This document shows, piece after piece, positions 42,521 to 51,656 of a stretch of 64,000 nucleotides of DNA (position 1 is its first letter; every line of letters begins with the position of its first letter). The DNA comes from Thermoguttaceae bacterium (lineage in GTDB: Bacteria > Planctomycetota > Planctomycetia > Pirellulales > Thermoguttaceae): NCBI GenBank assembly GCA_017434455.1, contig JAFRFG010000064.1, positions 43,714-107,713 on the forward strand, given 5' to 3'. A model generated the notes under the pieces. It saw only the letters and a list, made by a program, of their open reading frames with translations, searched no databases and had not been told where the DNA came from. The position numbers and the translations under genes were made by a program.

Positions 42521-45500
42521 ATGAGCTCCACAATGAACACAAACTTTACCGAAGGCCACTACGAAGACGCCATTATGGAGTTGCTCGGCAACCTCGGTTA
42601 CAACCAAAAGAACGGTCGCGAGATGAGTCGGGACGAAACCGATCCGCTTTATGAATCGGCGCTCGAAGAATCCCTTCGCCGTCTGAACCCCGATCTTCCG
42701 GAAGAAGCGATTAAAGAGGCTCTTACAAAGGTTCGTCATTTCGATAACGCCGATTTAATCGACCAAAACGCCCTTTTCATGAACTACCTCCAAAATGGGG
42801 TGGAGGTTCATTACTGGGAAAACGGGGTAAAACGGGACGCCATCTGTTATTTGGTCGATTATGATAACCCAGAGAACAACGAATTTACCGCCATTCGCCA
42901 ATGGACGGTGATCGAAAACCACCGGCGTGTTCCCGATCTGGTTCTTTTCCTTAACGGCCTGCCGGTCGTGCTGATGGAGCTCAAGTCCCCCTCCCGCGAG
43001 GAGACCGGTGCCAGCGACGCGTATCTCCAGATACGCAATTACTTGCAGGACATCCCGTCGATTTTTATCTATAACGCGATCTGCGTGATGAGCGATCTGG
43101 CCCTCTCCAAGGCGGGGACGATCACCTCCGGTGAAGACCGCTTTATGGAGTGGAAAACCAAAGACGGCCGGACCGAGAACCTGGACCGCGCCGATTTCGT
43201 CACCTTCTTCGAGGGGATGTTCGCCAAACAGCGGCTTCTCGACCTGATCAAAAATTTTATCTGCTTCTCGGACGAGGGGCTGAAAAAAGCGAAAATCCTC
43301 GCCGGGTATCATCAGTATTTCGCCGTCCGCAAGGCGGTGGAGTCGACCCTTCGCGGTGTCGAGTCCGACGGAAGAGGCGGGGTCTTCTGGCATACCCAGG
43401 GGAGCGGAAAATCGCTGTCGATGGTTTTTTACGCCCACCTGCTGCACCAGAAACTCTCCTCCCCGACTATCGTCGTTTTGACCGACCGAAACGACCTGGA
43501 TCAGCAGCTGTTTACCCAGTTTCTTAAGTGCCGCGCGTTCCTGCGGCAGACTCCCGTCGAGGCCGAAAGCCGGGAACACTTAAAATCGCTTCTCGACGGG
43601 GTACGGGCGAACGGGATCTTTTTCACCACGATTCAGAAATTCGTCGAGGAAGAGACCCCTCTTTCCGAGCGGAAAAACATCGTCGTCATGGTGGACGAGG
43701 CCCATCGGGGACAGTACGGCCTGACGGAACAGATTAAATTTACCCGGGGCAAAGACGGCGAGGAATCGGCGCGGCGCGTCGTCGGGATGGCGCTGAAGGT
43801 CAGAAAATGCCTTCCGAACGCCACCTTTATCGGCTTTACCGGAACCCCCATCTCAAGAAACGACAGGTGTACCCAAGCGGTATTCGGTGATTACATCGAT
43901 ATCTACGATATGACCCAGGCGGTCAAAGACGGCGCGACCCGGCCGGTCTATTACGAAAGCCGGGGGATGAAGCTTCATCTCGACGAGGAGACGCTTCGGC
44001 TGCTCGACGCCGAATATGACCTGATGGCCGAAAACGCCGATCCGGCCGTCGTCGAAAAAAGCAAACGCCAGCTCGGCCAAATGGAAGCGATTCTCGGCAA
44101 TGAGAATACCATCCGATCGCTGGTGGACGATATTCTCCGGCACTACGAATCGACCCGGGCGGACCTGCTCACCGGCAAGGCGCTGATCGTCGCCTATTCC
44201 CGCCCGATCGCGATGAAGATCTACAAACAGATCCTCGAGCGGCGCCCCGATTGGACGAATAAGGTCAAGGTCGTGATGACCTCGAGCAACCAGGATCCTG
44301 AGGAGTGGAAGGCGATTATCGGCAATAAACCCTATCGAAACCAGCTGGCCGCGGAATTTAAGGACAACGATTCCGAGTTTAAGATCGCCATTGTCGTCGA
44401 TATGTGGCTCACCGGATTCGACGTCCCGTCGCTGGCGACGATGTATGTCTACAAACCGATGAAGGGGCACAACCTGATGCAGGCGATCGCCCGGGTCAAT
44501 CGTGTCTACGGCGATAAAGAGGGGGGGCTCATCGTCGATTATGTTGGGCTGGCGCAAGCGCTGAAAATGGCGATGCGCGACTACACCAAACGGGACAACG
44601 AGAATTACGGCGACGTCGATATTACCAGAACCGCCTACCCGAAATTCCTGGAGAAACTCGAGGTCTGCCGCGATCTGTTCCACGGATTCGACTACTCGAA
44701 TTTTTTCGACGGGTCGAACCTTCAGCGGGCGAAAACCATTCGCGGCGCGGTCAACTTCATTATCGATCCGAAGCGCGGCTGTGAAGACGTCTTTGTGAAG
44801 GAGGCGAAACTCCTTTACCGCGCCCTTACCCTGTGCGCCTCAATTGTTGAGGAAAACCAGCGGTTCGAGGCGTCGTTTTTCGAAGCGGTCCGCGTCCTGG
44901 TCGTCCGGCTGAAAAACGCCGGCGGCGACCGCAAAATCTCGCTCAAAGAGATGAACGAGCGGATCAACGAGCTGCTCAAGGGCTGCGTCAAGAGCGAAGG
45001 GATGATCAACCTTTTCTCCGATATTTCCAAGGAGTTCTCCCTTTTTGATCCGCTTTTCCTGGCCAAGATTTCCCAAATGAAGGAAAAGAATCTCGCGGTG
45101 GAAATCCTCAAAAAACTGCTCACCGAACAGGTTTCCGCTTACGGGAGAACGAACCTGGTGAAGAGCAAGAAATTCAGTGAAATCCTCAAGGCGAAACTCA
45201 ACCAGTACATCAACGGCCTTCTGACCAACGAAGAGGTGATCGAGGAGCTGAAGAAGCTGGCCGAGGAGATGGCCGCGGCGCGAAAAGAGGGGGAAGACCT
45301 GGGGCTTACCGAAACGGAAGTCGCCTTCTACGACGCCCTGTCCAAGCCCGAGGCGGTCAAAGATTACTATGAAAACGACGAGCTTGTCGCCCTTACCAGG
45401 GAATTGACCGAAAAATTGCGAAAAAACAAAACGATCGACTGGCATCAGCGTGAGTCCGCCCGCGCGGAGATGCGGATGATCGTCAAACGGCTTCTGAGAA

Positions 45501-45598
45501 AATACGACTACCCCCCCAAGGGAGCCGAGGAAGCCCTAAAAACCGTCATCGAGCAATGCGAGCATTGGGTCGATAACCCTGAGAACTACGAGGAGTGA
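42521..45598 (+). CDS. hsdR: Type I restriction endonuclease subunit
   Basis: ATP-dependent translocase and nuclease that cleaves unmodified DNA away from the recognition site. The N-terminal nuclease domain shows the ELK core (VLMELKSPSREE, near residue 148) and a QIRNYL segment. The SF2 motor follows with TQGSGKSLSM (Walker A, near residue 292), VVLTDRNDLDQQLF, VDEAHRGQYG (DEAH box, near residue 391), GFTGTPI and the VNRVYGDKEGGLIVDYVG block. The helical C-terminus needed for assembly is present. The full length of 1,025 residues is typical, so the system looks functional. GC content returns to the local level after the AT-rich hsdS. Confidence 0.96.
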   Translation: MSSTMNTNFTEGHYEDAIMELLGNLGYNQKNGREMSRDETDPLYESALEESLRRLNPDLPEEAIKEALTKVRHFDNADLIDQNALFMNYLQNGVEVHYWENGVKRDAICYLVDYDNPENNEFTAIRQWTVIENHRRVPDLVLFLNGLPVVLMELKSPSREETGASDAYLQIRNYLQDIPSIFIYNAICVMSDLALSKAGTITSGEDRFMEWKTKDGRTENLDRADFVTFFEGMFAKQRLLDLIKNFICFSDEGLKKAKILAGYHQYFAVRKAVESTLRGVESDGRGGVFWHTQGSGKSLSMVFYAHLLHQKLSSPTIVVLTDRNDLDQQLFTQFLKCRAFLRQTPVEAESREHLKSLLDGVRANGIFFTTIQKFVEEETPLSERKNIVVMVDEAHRGQYGLTEQIKFTRGKDGEESARRVVGMALKVRKCLPNATFIGFTGTPISRNDRCTQAVFGDYIDIYDMTQAVKDGATRPVYYESRGMKLHLDEETLRLLDAEYDLMAENADPAVVEKSKRQLGQMEAILGNENTIRSLVDDILRHYESTRADLLTGKALIVAYSRPIAMKIYKQILERRPDWTNKVKVVMTSSNQDPEEWKAIIGNKPYRNQLAAEFKDNDSEFKIAIVVDMWLTGFDVPSLATMYVYKPMKGHNLMQAIARVNRVYGDKEGGLIVDYVGLAQALKMAMRDYTKRDNENYGDVDITRTAYPKFLEKLEVCRDLFHGFDYSNFFDGSNLQRAKTIRGAVNFIIDPKRGCEDVFVKEAKLLYRALTLCASIVEENQRFEASFFEAVRVLVVRLKNAGGDRKISLKEMNERINELLKGCVKSEGMINLFSDISKEFSLFDPLFLAKISQMKEKNLAVEILKKLLTEQVSAYGRTNLVKSKKFSEILKAKLNQYINGLLTNEEVIEELKKLAEEMAAARKEGEDLGLTETEVAFYDALSKPEAVKDYYENDELVALTRELTEKLRKNKTIDWHQRESARAEMRMIVKRLLRKYDYPPKGAEEALKTVIEQCEHWVDNPENYEE

Positions 45599-45622
45599 CT
45601 GAACGGCGTAAAAAACTCAGAT

Positions 45623-45656
45623 AACCCGCCCGCTTTTTCAAGCGGGCGGGTTTTTT
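45623..45656. terminator. Strong bidirectional intrinsic terminator after hsdR
   Basis: A perfect 13-bp stem (45623-45635 with 45640-45652) with a four-base loop is followed by further Ts on the plus strand. It lies between convergent genes, 24 bases after hsdR, and on the minus strand also ends the chelatase operon whose last stop is at 45679. Confidence 0.9.
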
Positions 45657-45678
45657 AATGCCGTTTTGAAGGGCTTTG

Positions 45679-48600
45679 TTATCGCTTCTGGCCCGGTTCC
45701 GCGACCGCGCCGATGAGGATCAACGCAAGCGCCGCGGCCAGAAGGGCGAGCCGCTCTTTCCATCGCCCCGGGGGGGCCTGGGGCGGTTCGGCCGGCCGGT
45801 TTGGGTCGTCGGCCTGCCTCTGGGTCTGTTCCGGCGCGGGGTCGACCGGTGCCAGCTCCACACCCTGAACGTCGGCGGTGTCGGCGGCCGCTTTGGTTAC
45901 CGCCTCCAGCGCGGCGCGGTAGGCGGCCGCGGCCGCGTCGGGAAGAAGCCCCTCGATGAATCGGCGCAGCTGTGTGTTCGCGCTGGAGACGTACGATTCG
46001 TTCGGCCCGAAACGGTCGACCAGATCGGCGTGAAGGGCGGCCAGATCGCGGCGCCTTTGCTGCGGCGGCGACCAGTATCCTTTCCGCACGGCGTCGAGCA
46101 TAATCGCCGTGGTGTCGATCAGCGCGCCGGGATTGGTCCGCTCAAAATAGTCCCGCGTCCCAAGCCCAAGCCGATCGTCGATGAGCGTTTCGCACGTTTC
46201 GTTCCAGATCGTCTCGTCGATCAGCCCGTCGGAGCCGACGGTGCTCCATCCGAAAAGATTCTGCGCCATTTCGGGGAAGACGGCGCTGCCGCTTTTCCCC
46301 CCGCGCATGATCCCCTCCAGCCAGCGGCGGTTCCAAAGCGTCGTCGCCAGTTCCTCGCGCACGGCGTCGTGCAGCGAGGTGTTGCGCGCCTTTCCCCGCC
46401 GGCGGGCGTCGGTGAGGGTGAAGTCCGGGTCGATGCCGGTTTTTTCACGAATAACCAGCGCCAGGGTGCCGAACTCGTAGAGGTGATCGAGTTTGACCGG
46501 CCCCCACGTATTGGACGAGCGCGACTGAAGAATCGCGTCGGTATCGGTCAGATTCGCCTCGAGCAGCCCTTCGACCGGAACGCCCCAGACTTTGCCGCCG
46601 CGATAGACCCCCCCCATATTAAGAAGATACTGGTCCGCGATGCTTTCCTTGGTCTCCCACCGGTCCGTCCGCTCGATCAGGCGGCGGATCCCCGTTCCGT
46701 AGTCCAGCGCGCCGACCGCCCCGAAAATCCGGGCCGTCGCCAGTTCCGCGCTCTCTTCCTCGTTGAATCCCTCGGCCCGGTATTTCTCGGCCGTCGCCTT
46801 GGTGTGGTCGGCGACGTAGTTGGGATACGCCTCGTCTTCGAGCGCCGCGACTTTGCGGACCGCCTGGTCGAGCAGTTCGATCCGTGAAGGAGCCGCGTCC
46901 CGAAACTGCCCCGAGGTCTGGATCAGCAGGTCGATCCTCGGACGGCCGAGCTGCTCGGAGGGGATCACCTCGGTATCGCGCAGCGCCCCCTTCGAGTCAA
47001 ACACCGGCCGGACGCCGAGCAGCAAGAGCCCCTGCGCGACCGTCAGCCCGCCGGTGCGCAGATACTCGCCCCCCCAAAGGGTGATCGCCGCGCGGCGCGG
47101 CCATTTCCCCTCGTGAGAAGCGCGGAACGATTCGAGCCACTGGTCGGTCAGGCGTTGGGCCTCCTCAAAGGTCGCTTGATCGGGCGTTCGGTCGATATTG
47201 ATGCCGGCTAAATTCCGCCCGGTGGGGAGCGAGTCGGGATTCACCAGCGGGTCGCCGCCGGTCGACGGGGAAATAAACCCTCCGCCCAGCGCTTGGGCCA
47301 GATGGTCGAGCTCCGAGGAGAACGACAGCGAGAGTTTTTCCGCGGCGTCGTCGGTGCCGACCTCCTCGGCGGTCGAGGCGATCTGCTCGGCGCTCCAGGG
47401 GCGGCCGATCACGTGGAGCCCGTCGGTAATGGCGGTGTTTTGCAGACGCTCCTGCTCGGCCTGTTCGGTTTCCTCCAGCGCGGGGAGCCGCGCCTCGGGA
47501 CCGGCGCGGTGAAACGGCGCGGTCAGGTGCGAGATCAGAACCGAGCGGGTTCGGCGTTTGGCCAAAAGCGCCTCGCCGATGTTGTTGATACTGTAAACAT
47601 AAAGATACGGCAGGTCGCCGGCCAGCGCGTCGGGCCAGTCGTCCTCGCTAAGCAGCAGCGAATGGCCGCGGGTGAATTCCAGCGAGCCGTGGGTGCCGAA
47701 GTGTACCAGGGCGTCGGCGCCGAACCGTTCCCGCGCCCAAAGGTACGATGCCAGGTAAAAGTGGGGCGGGGCTTTGTTGGTGCCGTGGACCGAGGCGAAG
47801 TCGTCCCCTTGCGTGTCGTCGCCGATGATCTCGGTGGTCGGCTGCGGCAGCAGCGCGATATTCCCAAAGACGATCCGGCTGACGATTAAGAAGGCCCCCT
47901 GTTCGTTCTGGCCGGTAAAGTAACGGCCCGGCGGCGGGCCCCAGACGGAAAACAGCTCCTTGCGCGCGCTGTCGGAAAGGTCTTTCTCCAGCCATTGTCG
48001 GTAAGTTTCCGCCGGGATCCGCTCGGGGTGGCCGTCGGCGAGAAACCTCTCCAGGACTCCCGGGGCCCAGGAACCGACCTGCTTCCCCTCCGTGTCGAGC
48101 CGCCGCGAGAACGCCTCCAGTGTCGGGGGAAAATCGTCCCCCAGGTTATACCCTTGCTCGCGCAGGAACAGCAGCGTTCGGTAGAGCGACTCGATCGCGT
48201 CGAGCGACTGGGCCGTGATCGCGCCGCCGGGCTGGCGGTGGTAAAAGACGGCCAGGCGCTTTTGATCGTTCGGTTTTTCTCTTAACGTCAGCCATCGGGC
48301 GGCGCGCTGGCACAGCCGATCGATTCGGTCGGTCAGCGGCTGGCGGAAGGCCATACCGTCGTCGCCCGGCTCCAGGGTCGAGATCGGCGTCGGTTCCGTG
48401 ACGCCGTCGAGTTCCGGCAGCGCGACGGCCAGGTTCTGATAGCTGGCCGTCATGCCGGTCGGCTCTTTCTCCCACTGCCGCCGCGATACCGAAAGGGAGA
48501 TCGCCGAAAGAACCGGGACGTCCAGCTCGGAAAACAGCGCCGGCGCCTCGTCGTTGGGCAGGACGCGGCCGAGCGGAAAATCGATGACGATGTCGGGCCG

Positions 48601-49368
48601 GCACGCGCGCAGAAGCTCCGGGTTCTTTTTGAACCCGTAGATGCCGACGACGCGAAACCCCTTTTCCTCCAGGCGGTGAATTAAGTATTCCACGGGGGCG
48701 AAGTCGCTGGTCTTCATCGGGTTGAGGAAAGGCCCGATCAGCGCGGCGCACGCCTCGCCGCTTCGCGGGGCAGGGTAGTCGCCGCGGGCAAACAGCTCCT
48801 CGAGGGTCGGCGAGATCTCCGGCCCAAGGTAGAAGTACCCCGACTCGGGGAGTTCCTCCGGCGGGGGAACGTCAACTTCCGAGCCGGTAACCTCGCGCAG
48901 CAAAAGCCGCAGGAAAGCCAGGGCGTTGTGCTCGGTCAGGGTTTGCAGATAAGAATCAATTTTTTCGGCGACCGGCTCGGGAACCACCGCGAGGTCCTTC
49001 GACAGATCGCTGGTCAGCGGATAGGCGGCGATGGTGCCGCCGGTCCCCTCCGGCTGGGACGGATCCCCCCGGCGGTATTGCTCCAGGGCGGCGGCCTGCG
49101 CCTGGTCGGGGCGCCAGCCGATCGTTCGCAGAATGACCGCGTCGTACGAGGAAAGGTCTTTTTTCGCCAGTTCCGAGCGGGGAAAGACTTCAACGCGGAC
49201 CGGGGCCTTGGGGGCCGCCGCGCTCCAGAGAAGATTATCGGCGTCGTAAAAGCCGACGACCGCGACCGAAAACGGTTTCGGCCGGCGGACCGCCCAGACG
49301 CTCGCCGCGGCGAAGAGCAAGAGAACGGCCGCTGCTGTGATCACCGCGGCGAGGGGACGTTTTTTCAC
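45679..49368 (-). CDS. Membrane-anchored CobN/magnesium-chelatase-H-family protein, HmuS-like
   Basis: A 1,229-residue member of the CobN/BchH family, which inserts or removes metals in tetrapyrroles. Unlike cytoplasmic CobN it has an N-terminal membrane segment (LAAVITAAAVLLLFAAASVWAV) and a C-terminal one (LALLAAALALILIGAV) after a proline-rich spacer, so the catalytic body probably faces the periplasm. Family marks include FGTHGSLEFTRGHSLLLSEDDWPDAL split over nt 47.6-47.7 kb, YVYSINNIGEALLAKRRT, VLISHLTAPFHRAG and WGGEYLRTGG. With the DUF2149 and MotA/TolQ/ExbB genes directly upstream, it matches HmuS of anaerobic haem-uptake loci, where HmuS is reported to remove iron from haem. The start is GTG with GAGGAG five bases away. 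Confidence 0.88.
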   Translation of the reverse strand: MKKRPLAAVITAAAVLLLFAAASVWAVRRPKPFSVAVVGFYDADNLLWSAAAPKAPVRVEVFPRSELAKKDLSSYDAVILRTIGWRPDQAQAAALEQYRRGDPSQPEGTGGTIAAYPLTSDLSKDLAVVPEPVAEKIDSYLQTLTEHNALAFLRLLLREVTGSEVDVPPPEELPESGYFYLGPEISPTLEELFARGDYPAPRSGEACAALIGPFLNPMKTSDFAPVEYLIHRLEEKGFRVVGIYGFKKNPELLRACRPDIVIDFPLGRVLPNDEAPALFSELDVPVLSAISLSVSRRQWEKEPTGMTASYQNLAVALPELDGVTEPTPISTLEPGDDGMAFRQPLTDRIDRLCQRAARWLTLREKPNDQKRLAVFYHRQPGGAITAQSLDAIESLYRTLLFLREQGYNLGDDFPPTLEAFSRRLDTEGKQVGSWAPGVLERFLADGHPERIPAETYRQWLEKDLSDSARKELFSVWGPPPGRYFTGQNEQGAFLIVSRIVFGNIALLPQPTTEIIGDDTQGDDFASVHGTNKAPPHFYLASYLWARERFGADALVHFGTHGSLEFTRGHSLLLSEDDWPDALAGDLPYLYVYSINNIGEALLAKRRTRSVLISHLTAPFHRAGPEARLPALEETEQAEQERLQNTAITDGLHVIGRPWSAEQIASTAEEVGTDDAAEKLSLSFSSELDHLAQALGGGFISPSTGGDPLVNPDSLPTGRNLAGINIDRTPDQATFEEAQRLTDQWLESFRASHEGKWPRRAAITLWGGEYLRTGGLTVAQGLLLLGVRPVFDSKGALRDTEVIPSEQLGRPRIDLLIQTSGQFRDAAPSRIELLDQAVRKVAALEDEAYPNYVADHTKATAEKYRAEGFNEEESAELATARIFGAVGALDYGTGIRRLIERTDRWETKESIADQYLLNMGGVYRGGKVWGVPVEGLLEANLTDTDAILQSRSSNTWGPVKLDHLYEFGTLALVIREKTGIDPDFTLTDARRRGKARNTSLHDAVREELATTLWNRRWLEGIMRGGKSGSAVFPEMAQNLFGWSTVGSDGLIDETIWNETCETLIDDRLGLGTRDYFERTNPGALIDTTAIMLDAVRKGYWSPPQQRRRDLAALHADLVDRFGPNESYVSSANTQLRRFIEGLLPDAAAAAYRAALEAVTKAAADTADVQGVELAPVDPAPEQTQRQADDPNRPAEPPQAPPGRWKERLALLAAALALILIGAVAEPGQKR

Positions 49369-49421
49369 TCTTGCTCCTCAATTCTTGCTTGTTTGGCCGT
49401 ATCTTGCGTGTTGCGGCTTTT

Positions 49422-49793
49422 TTACTCGGCCGTCTCTTTTTCTTCTTTCGGGGGGGCGTAGATCGGCTCCGATTCTTTCGGCACATAGACGACGCGCCCG
49501 TCGGCCAGCCGGTAGGCGCGCCCCAGCAGCTCGCCGGTTCCCGTCCCGGTCGAATCGGTCGCCTCGTAATGCTTGATCTCTTTTCCGTCCTTGATGGTGA
49601 TCTTCATCTCGGGGGTTCCGGGGTTGGTGATGACCGTGTAATCCTTCTGGAAGAGAAGGTCCGGAACCTGAAGGAAAGAAACCAGCGCGACCAAAAGCGC
49701 GACGGCGAAGACAAACGCCACGTCGAACAGATTCGCCAGGGGGTTGAACGGCTCCTCGTCGGTCTGGTCAAAAATATCGCCGCAGCGTCTCAT
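49422..49793 (-). CDS. DUF2149-family membrane protein, HmuV/ExbD-like partner
   Basis: A 123-residue protein with one membrane helix near the N-terminus (FNPLANLFDVAFVFAVALLVALVSF, of which the PLANLFDVAFVFA part is the DUF2149 signature) and a periplasmic beta-like tail (DYTVITNPGTPEMKITIKDG). It takes the place that ExbD or TolR holds beside ExbB or TolQ: a single helix with a periplasmic domain. The ATG at 49793 overlaps the stop of the channel gene by four bases (ATGA), with GAGGAG just before it, so the upstream in-frame extension to 50039 is not real. The chelatase gene begins 53 bases on. In Porphyromonas-type loci the equivalent protein is HmuV. Confidence 0.85.
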   Translation of the reverse strand: MRRCGDIFDQTDEEPFNPLANLFDVAFVFAVALLVALVSFLQVPDLLFQKDYTVITNPGTPEMKITIKDGKEIKHYEATDSTGTGTGELLGRAYRLADGRVVYVPKESEPIYAPPKEEKETAE

Positions 49794-50383
49794 CGCTTCT
49801 CCTCCCGCCTGTTGGCCGCGAAGGTCAGCAGAAGCAGATCGCGCGCCGCCCAGCGCTGATGGGTCGAAACAAGCACATAGGCGATCAAACTGACCAAAAG
49901 CCCCACCACCGTGGTGGCGAAGGCGATCTGCAGGTTGCGCGCCATCGTCTGCAGGTCGCCGGCGGCCAGGCCGACCAGCGCCGGGCCGAGCGGGATGAGC
50001 GTTCCCATCAGCCCCAGCGCCGGGCCGAATTTCAGCCAAAGCTTCATCGGCGCGATTTTTTCCTGATTTTTTCTTTTCGCGTCGGCGAGGATCTTATCGG
50101 TCAGCGCCGGGTCGTTTTCGGTGCGCAGGATTCGGGAAAGGGCGGTAAAAAACGGGGTCGTCCGGCGGCCGAGGTCAAGCTCTTCGAGCTCGTCGAAACG
50201 CCGCTGTTCCAGCGCCTCGCTTACACGGCGGCGCAGGGTTCGGGCGGCGGCGCGCTGCAGCGCCTCGCGCGCGGTTTGGCCGATCCCCAAAACCGTGGCG
50301 GCCAGGCCGATCAGCAGCCCCAAAAGGACCGGCCAAAGGAGGGTATCGGATATCAGAAAGAATATTTCCGTCAGCCGGGCCAT
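49790..50383 (-). CDS. MotA/TolQ/ExbB-family proton channel, HmuU-like
   Basis: A 197-residue inner-membrane protein with three helices: LFFLISDTLLWPVLLGLLIGLAATVLG-type at the N-terminus, GPALGLMGTLIPLGPALVGLA and IAFATTVVGLLVSLIAYVLVS. The last two carry the MotA/TolQ/ExbB channel signature around GLMGTLIPLGPAL. The cytoplasmic loop between helices 1 and 2 is charged (residues about 40-110). Members of this family use the proton motive force to drive a periplasmic partner. It begins 15 bases after the prepilin-like gene and overlaps the DUF2149 gene. No TonB gene is seen in the window. Confidence 0.88.
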   Translation of the reverse strand: MARLTEIFFLISDTLLWPVLLGLLIGLAATVLGIGQTAREALQRAAARTLRRRVSEALEQRRFDELEELDLGRRTTPFFTALSRILRTENDPALTDKILADAKRKNQEKIAPMKLWLKFGPALGLMGTLIPLGPALVGLAAGDLQTMARNLQIAFATTVVGLLVSLIAYVLVSTHQRWAARDLLLLTFAANRREEKR

Positions 50384-50398
50384 GAACGGTCCTTTCGG

Positions 50399-51523
50399 TT
50401 ACAGCGTTTTGACTTCCCCTCCGGCAATGGTCGCCAGGGCGCGCCAGAGGTCTTTTTCGACCCCGTCGGAGACGCTGTGGACCGATCCGTCGGTGTAAAG
50501 AACGTTGACGATCCCCGGGTGGTTGCTGCGCGCGGCGATGAAGCCGTAGTTAGAAATATACAAATTTGGGAAACGCGAATTGGGGAGCAGGAACGCGTTA
50601 AATAGGGAAGAATCGTGCTTGCCGACGATCCACGCCTTGCCGATATCGGTCCGCCACTTCGGGATCTTGGTGCGGAAGAGCATTTCCAGCACCGAGTCAT
50701 CGGCGTCTTTCATCTCGGTGTATTTCGCCAGATTGGCGGCGGAGTAATCCCCCATATAGGTCTTCTGCATACGCCCGCTGAGGATCTCGTCGTAAGAGAG
50801 GGTCGCTTTCGCGATATCTTTTTGGCCGTCGCCGACCAGCAGTTCCGAAAGAATCATCGTGTTGCTGGTCCCGTCGGTGAACGACGCGAACCCGAGGGCC
50901 GACTGCATGTAAAACGCCCCGTCGGAAGGACCGGCGTTTCGCGTGTCCGCGGCCCCGGTCGAAAGGGTGCTGTTGACCCGGAATGTCCAGCCGGTACCGC
51001 TGCCGGTGCACCAGACGTAATTGTTGCAGGCGTAGATATCTTCGGTTCGATAGTCGTCCGAGGTGACCTCGGCGGTCTGTGTCGCCGGGCCGCCGTCGCT
51101 CGGGCATCGGGTGAACGAGATCGGCGTCTGGGCCGGGATCACAAACGGGTCGTTGAGCGTCACGCTCCGGGTCGAACCGGTCTGATAGCGGTAAAGATCA
51201 ATGGTGGGGTCGATCAGCGTGTGAAGCGCCTCCTGTTCGCTGAAGGCCAACAGGGCCGCCTGCGGCGACAGGCAGGCGTTGGCCGCCTCGGCAAGACCGG
51301 GGATCTGGTCATAGACCGTGTGGTAGTTGTGCAGCGCCAGCCCCCACTGCTTCATGTTGTTGGTGCATTTCATCCGCCGCGCCGCCTCGCGCGCCGCCTG
51401 AACGGCCGGCAGCAGCAGGCCGATGAGGATGCCGATGTTCGCGATCACGACCAGAAGCTCCACTAAGGTGAACGCTGTGTTCTTTCGCTCGGAATGTTTG
51501 ACGCCGGTATTTCGTTTTTTCAC
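50399..51523 (-). CDS. DUF1559 prepilin-like protein
   Basis: A planctomycete-type exported protein with a type IV prepilin N-terminus: [20 protein letters not shown], where the usual glycine before the phenylalanine is alanine, followed by the conserved [17 protein letters not shown]. The DUF1559 body continues to the C-terminal [19 protein letters not shown], the HxxxxxxxxDG-type motif used in automatic naming of this family. The start is taken as the GTG at 51523, because GGAGGTG lies directly ahead of it, rather than the ATG at 51538. It is the first gene of the minus-strand series channel, DUF2149, chelatase, only 15 bases from the channel gene. Its role in that operon is not known. Confidence 0.9.
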   Translation of the reverse strand: MKKRNTGVKHSERKNTAFTLVELLVVIANIGILIGLLLPAVQAAREAARRMKCTNNMKQWGLALHNYHTVYDQIPGLAEAANACLSPQAALLAFSEQEALHTLIDPTIDLYRYQTGSTRSVTLNDPFVIPAQTPISFTRCPSDGGPATQTAEVTSDDYRTEDIYACNNYVWCTGSGTGWTFRVNSTLSTGAADTRNAGPSDGAFYMQSALGFASFTDGTSNTMILSELLVGDGQKDIAKATLSYDEILSGRMQKTYMGDYSAANLAKYTEMKDADDSVLEMLFRTKIPKWRTDIGKAWIVGKHDSSLFNAFLLPNSRFPNLYISNYGFIAARSNHPGIVNVLYTDGSVHSVSDGVEKDLWRALATIAGGEVKTL

Positions 51524-51656
51524 GGTGAGCACCTCCATAAAACGGATTGTTGGGCTGTTCCGGATTTCGACGGACTTCCTCGTACACAGATTATATTTCT
51601 GATTTTACACAGACTTATCCTTCTTGTCTAATGGTTCCGGGGCGTTTTCAACCCGG

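Noticed and set aside
49794..50039. Longer version of the DUF2149 protein starting at 50039
   Set aside because: The added residues lie within the MotA/TolQ/ExbB gene in another frame and are Arg/Gly/Ala-rich shadow sequence, while the ATG at 49793 has a ribosome-binding site and the usual four-base overlap.
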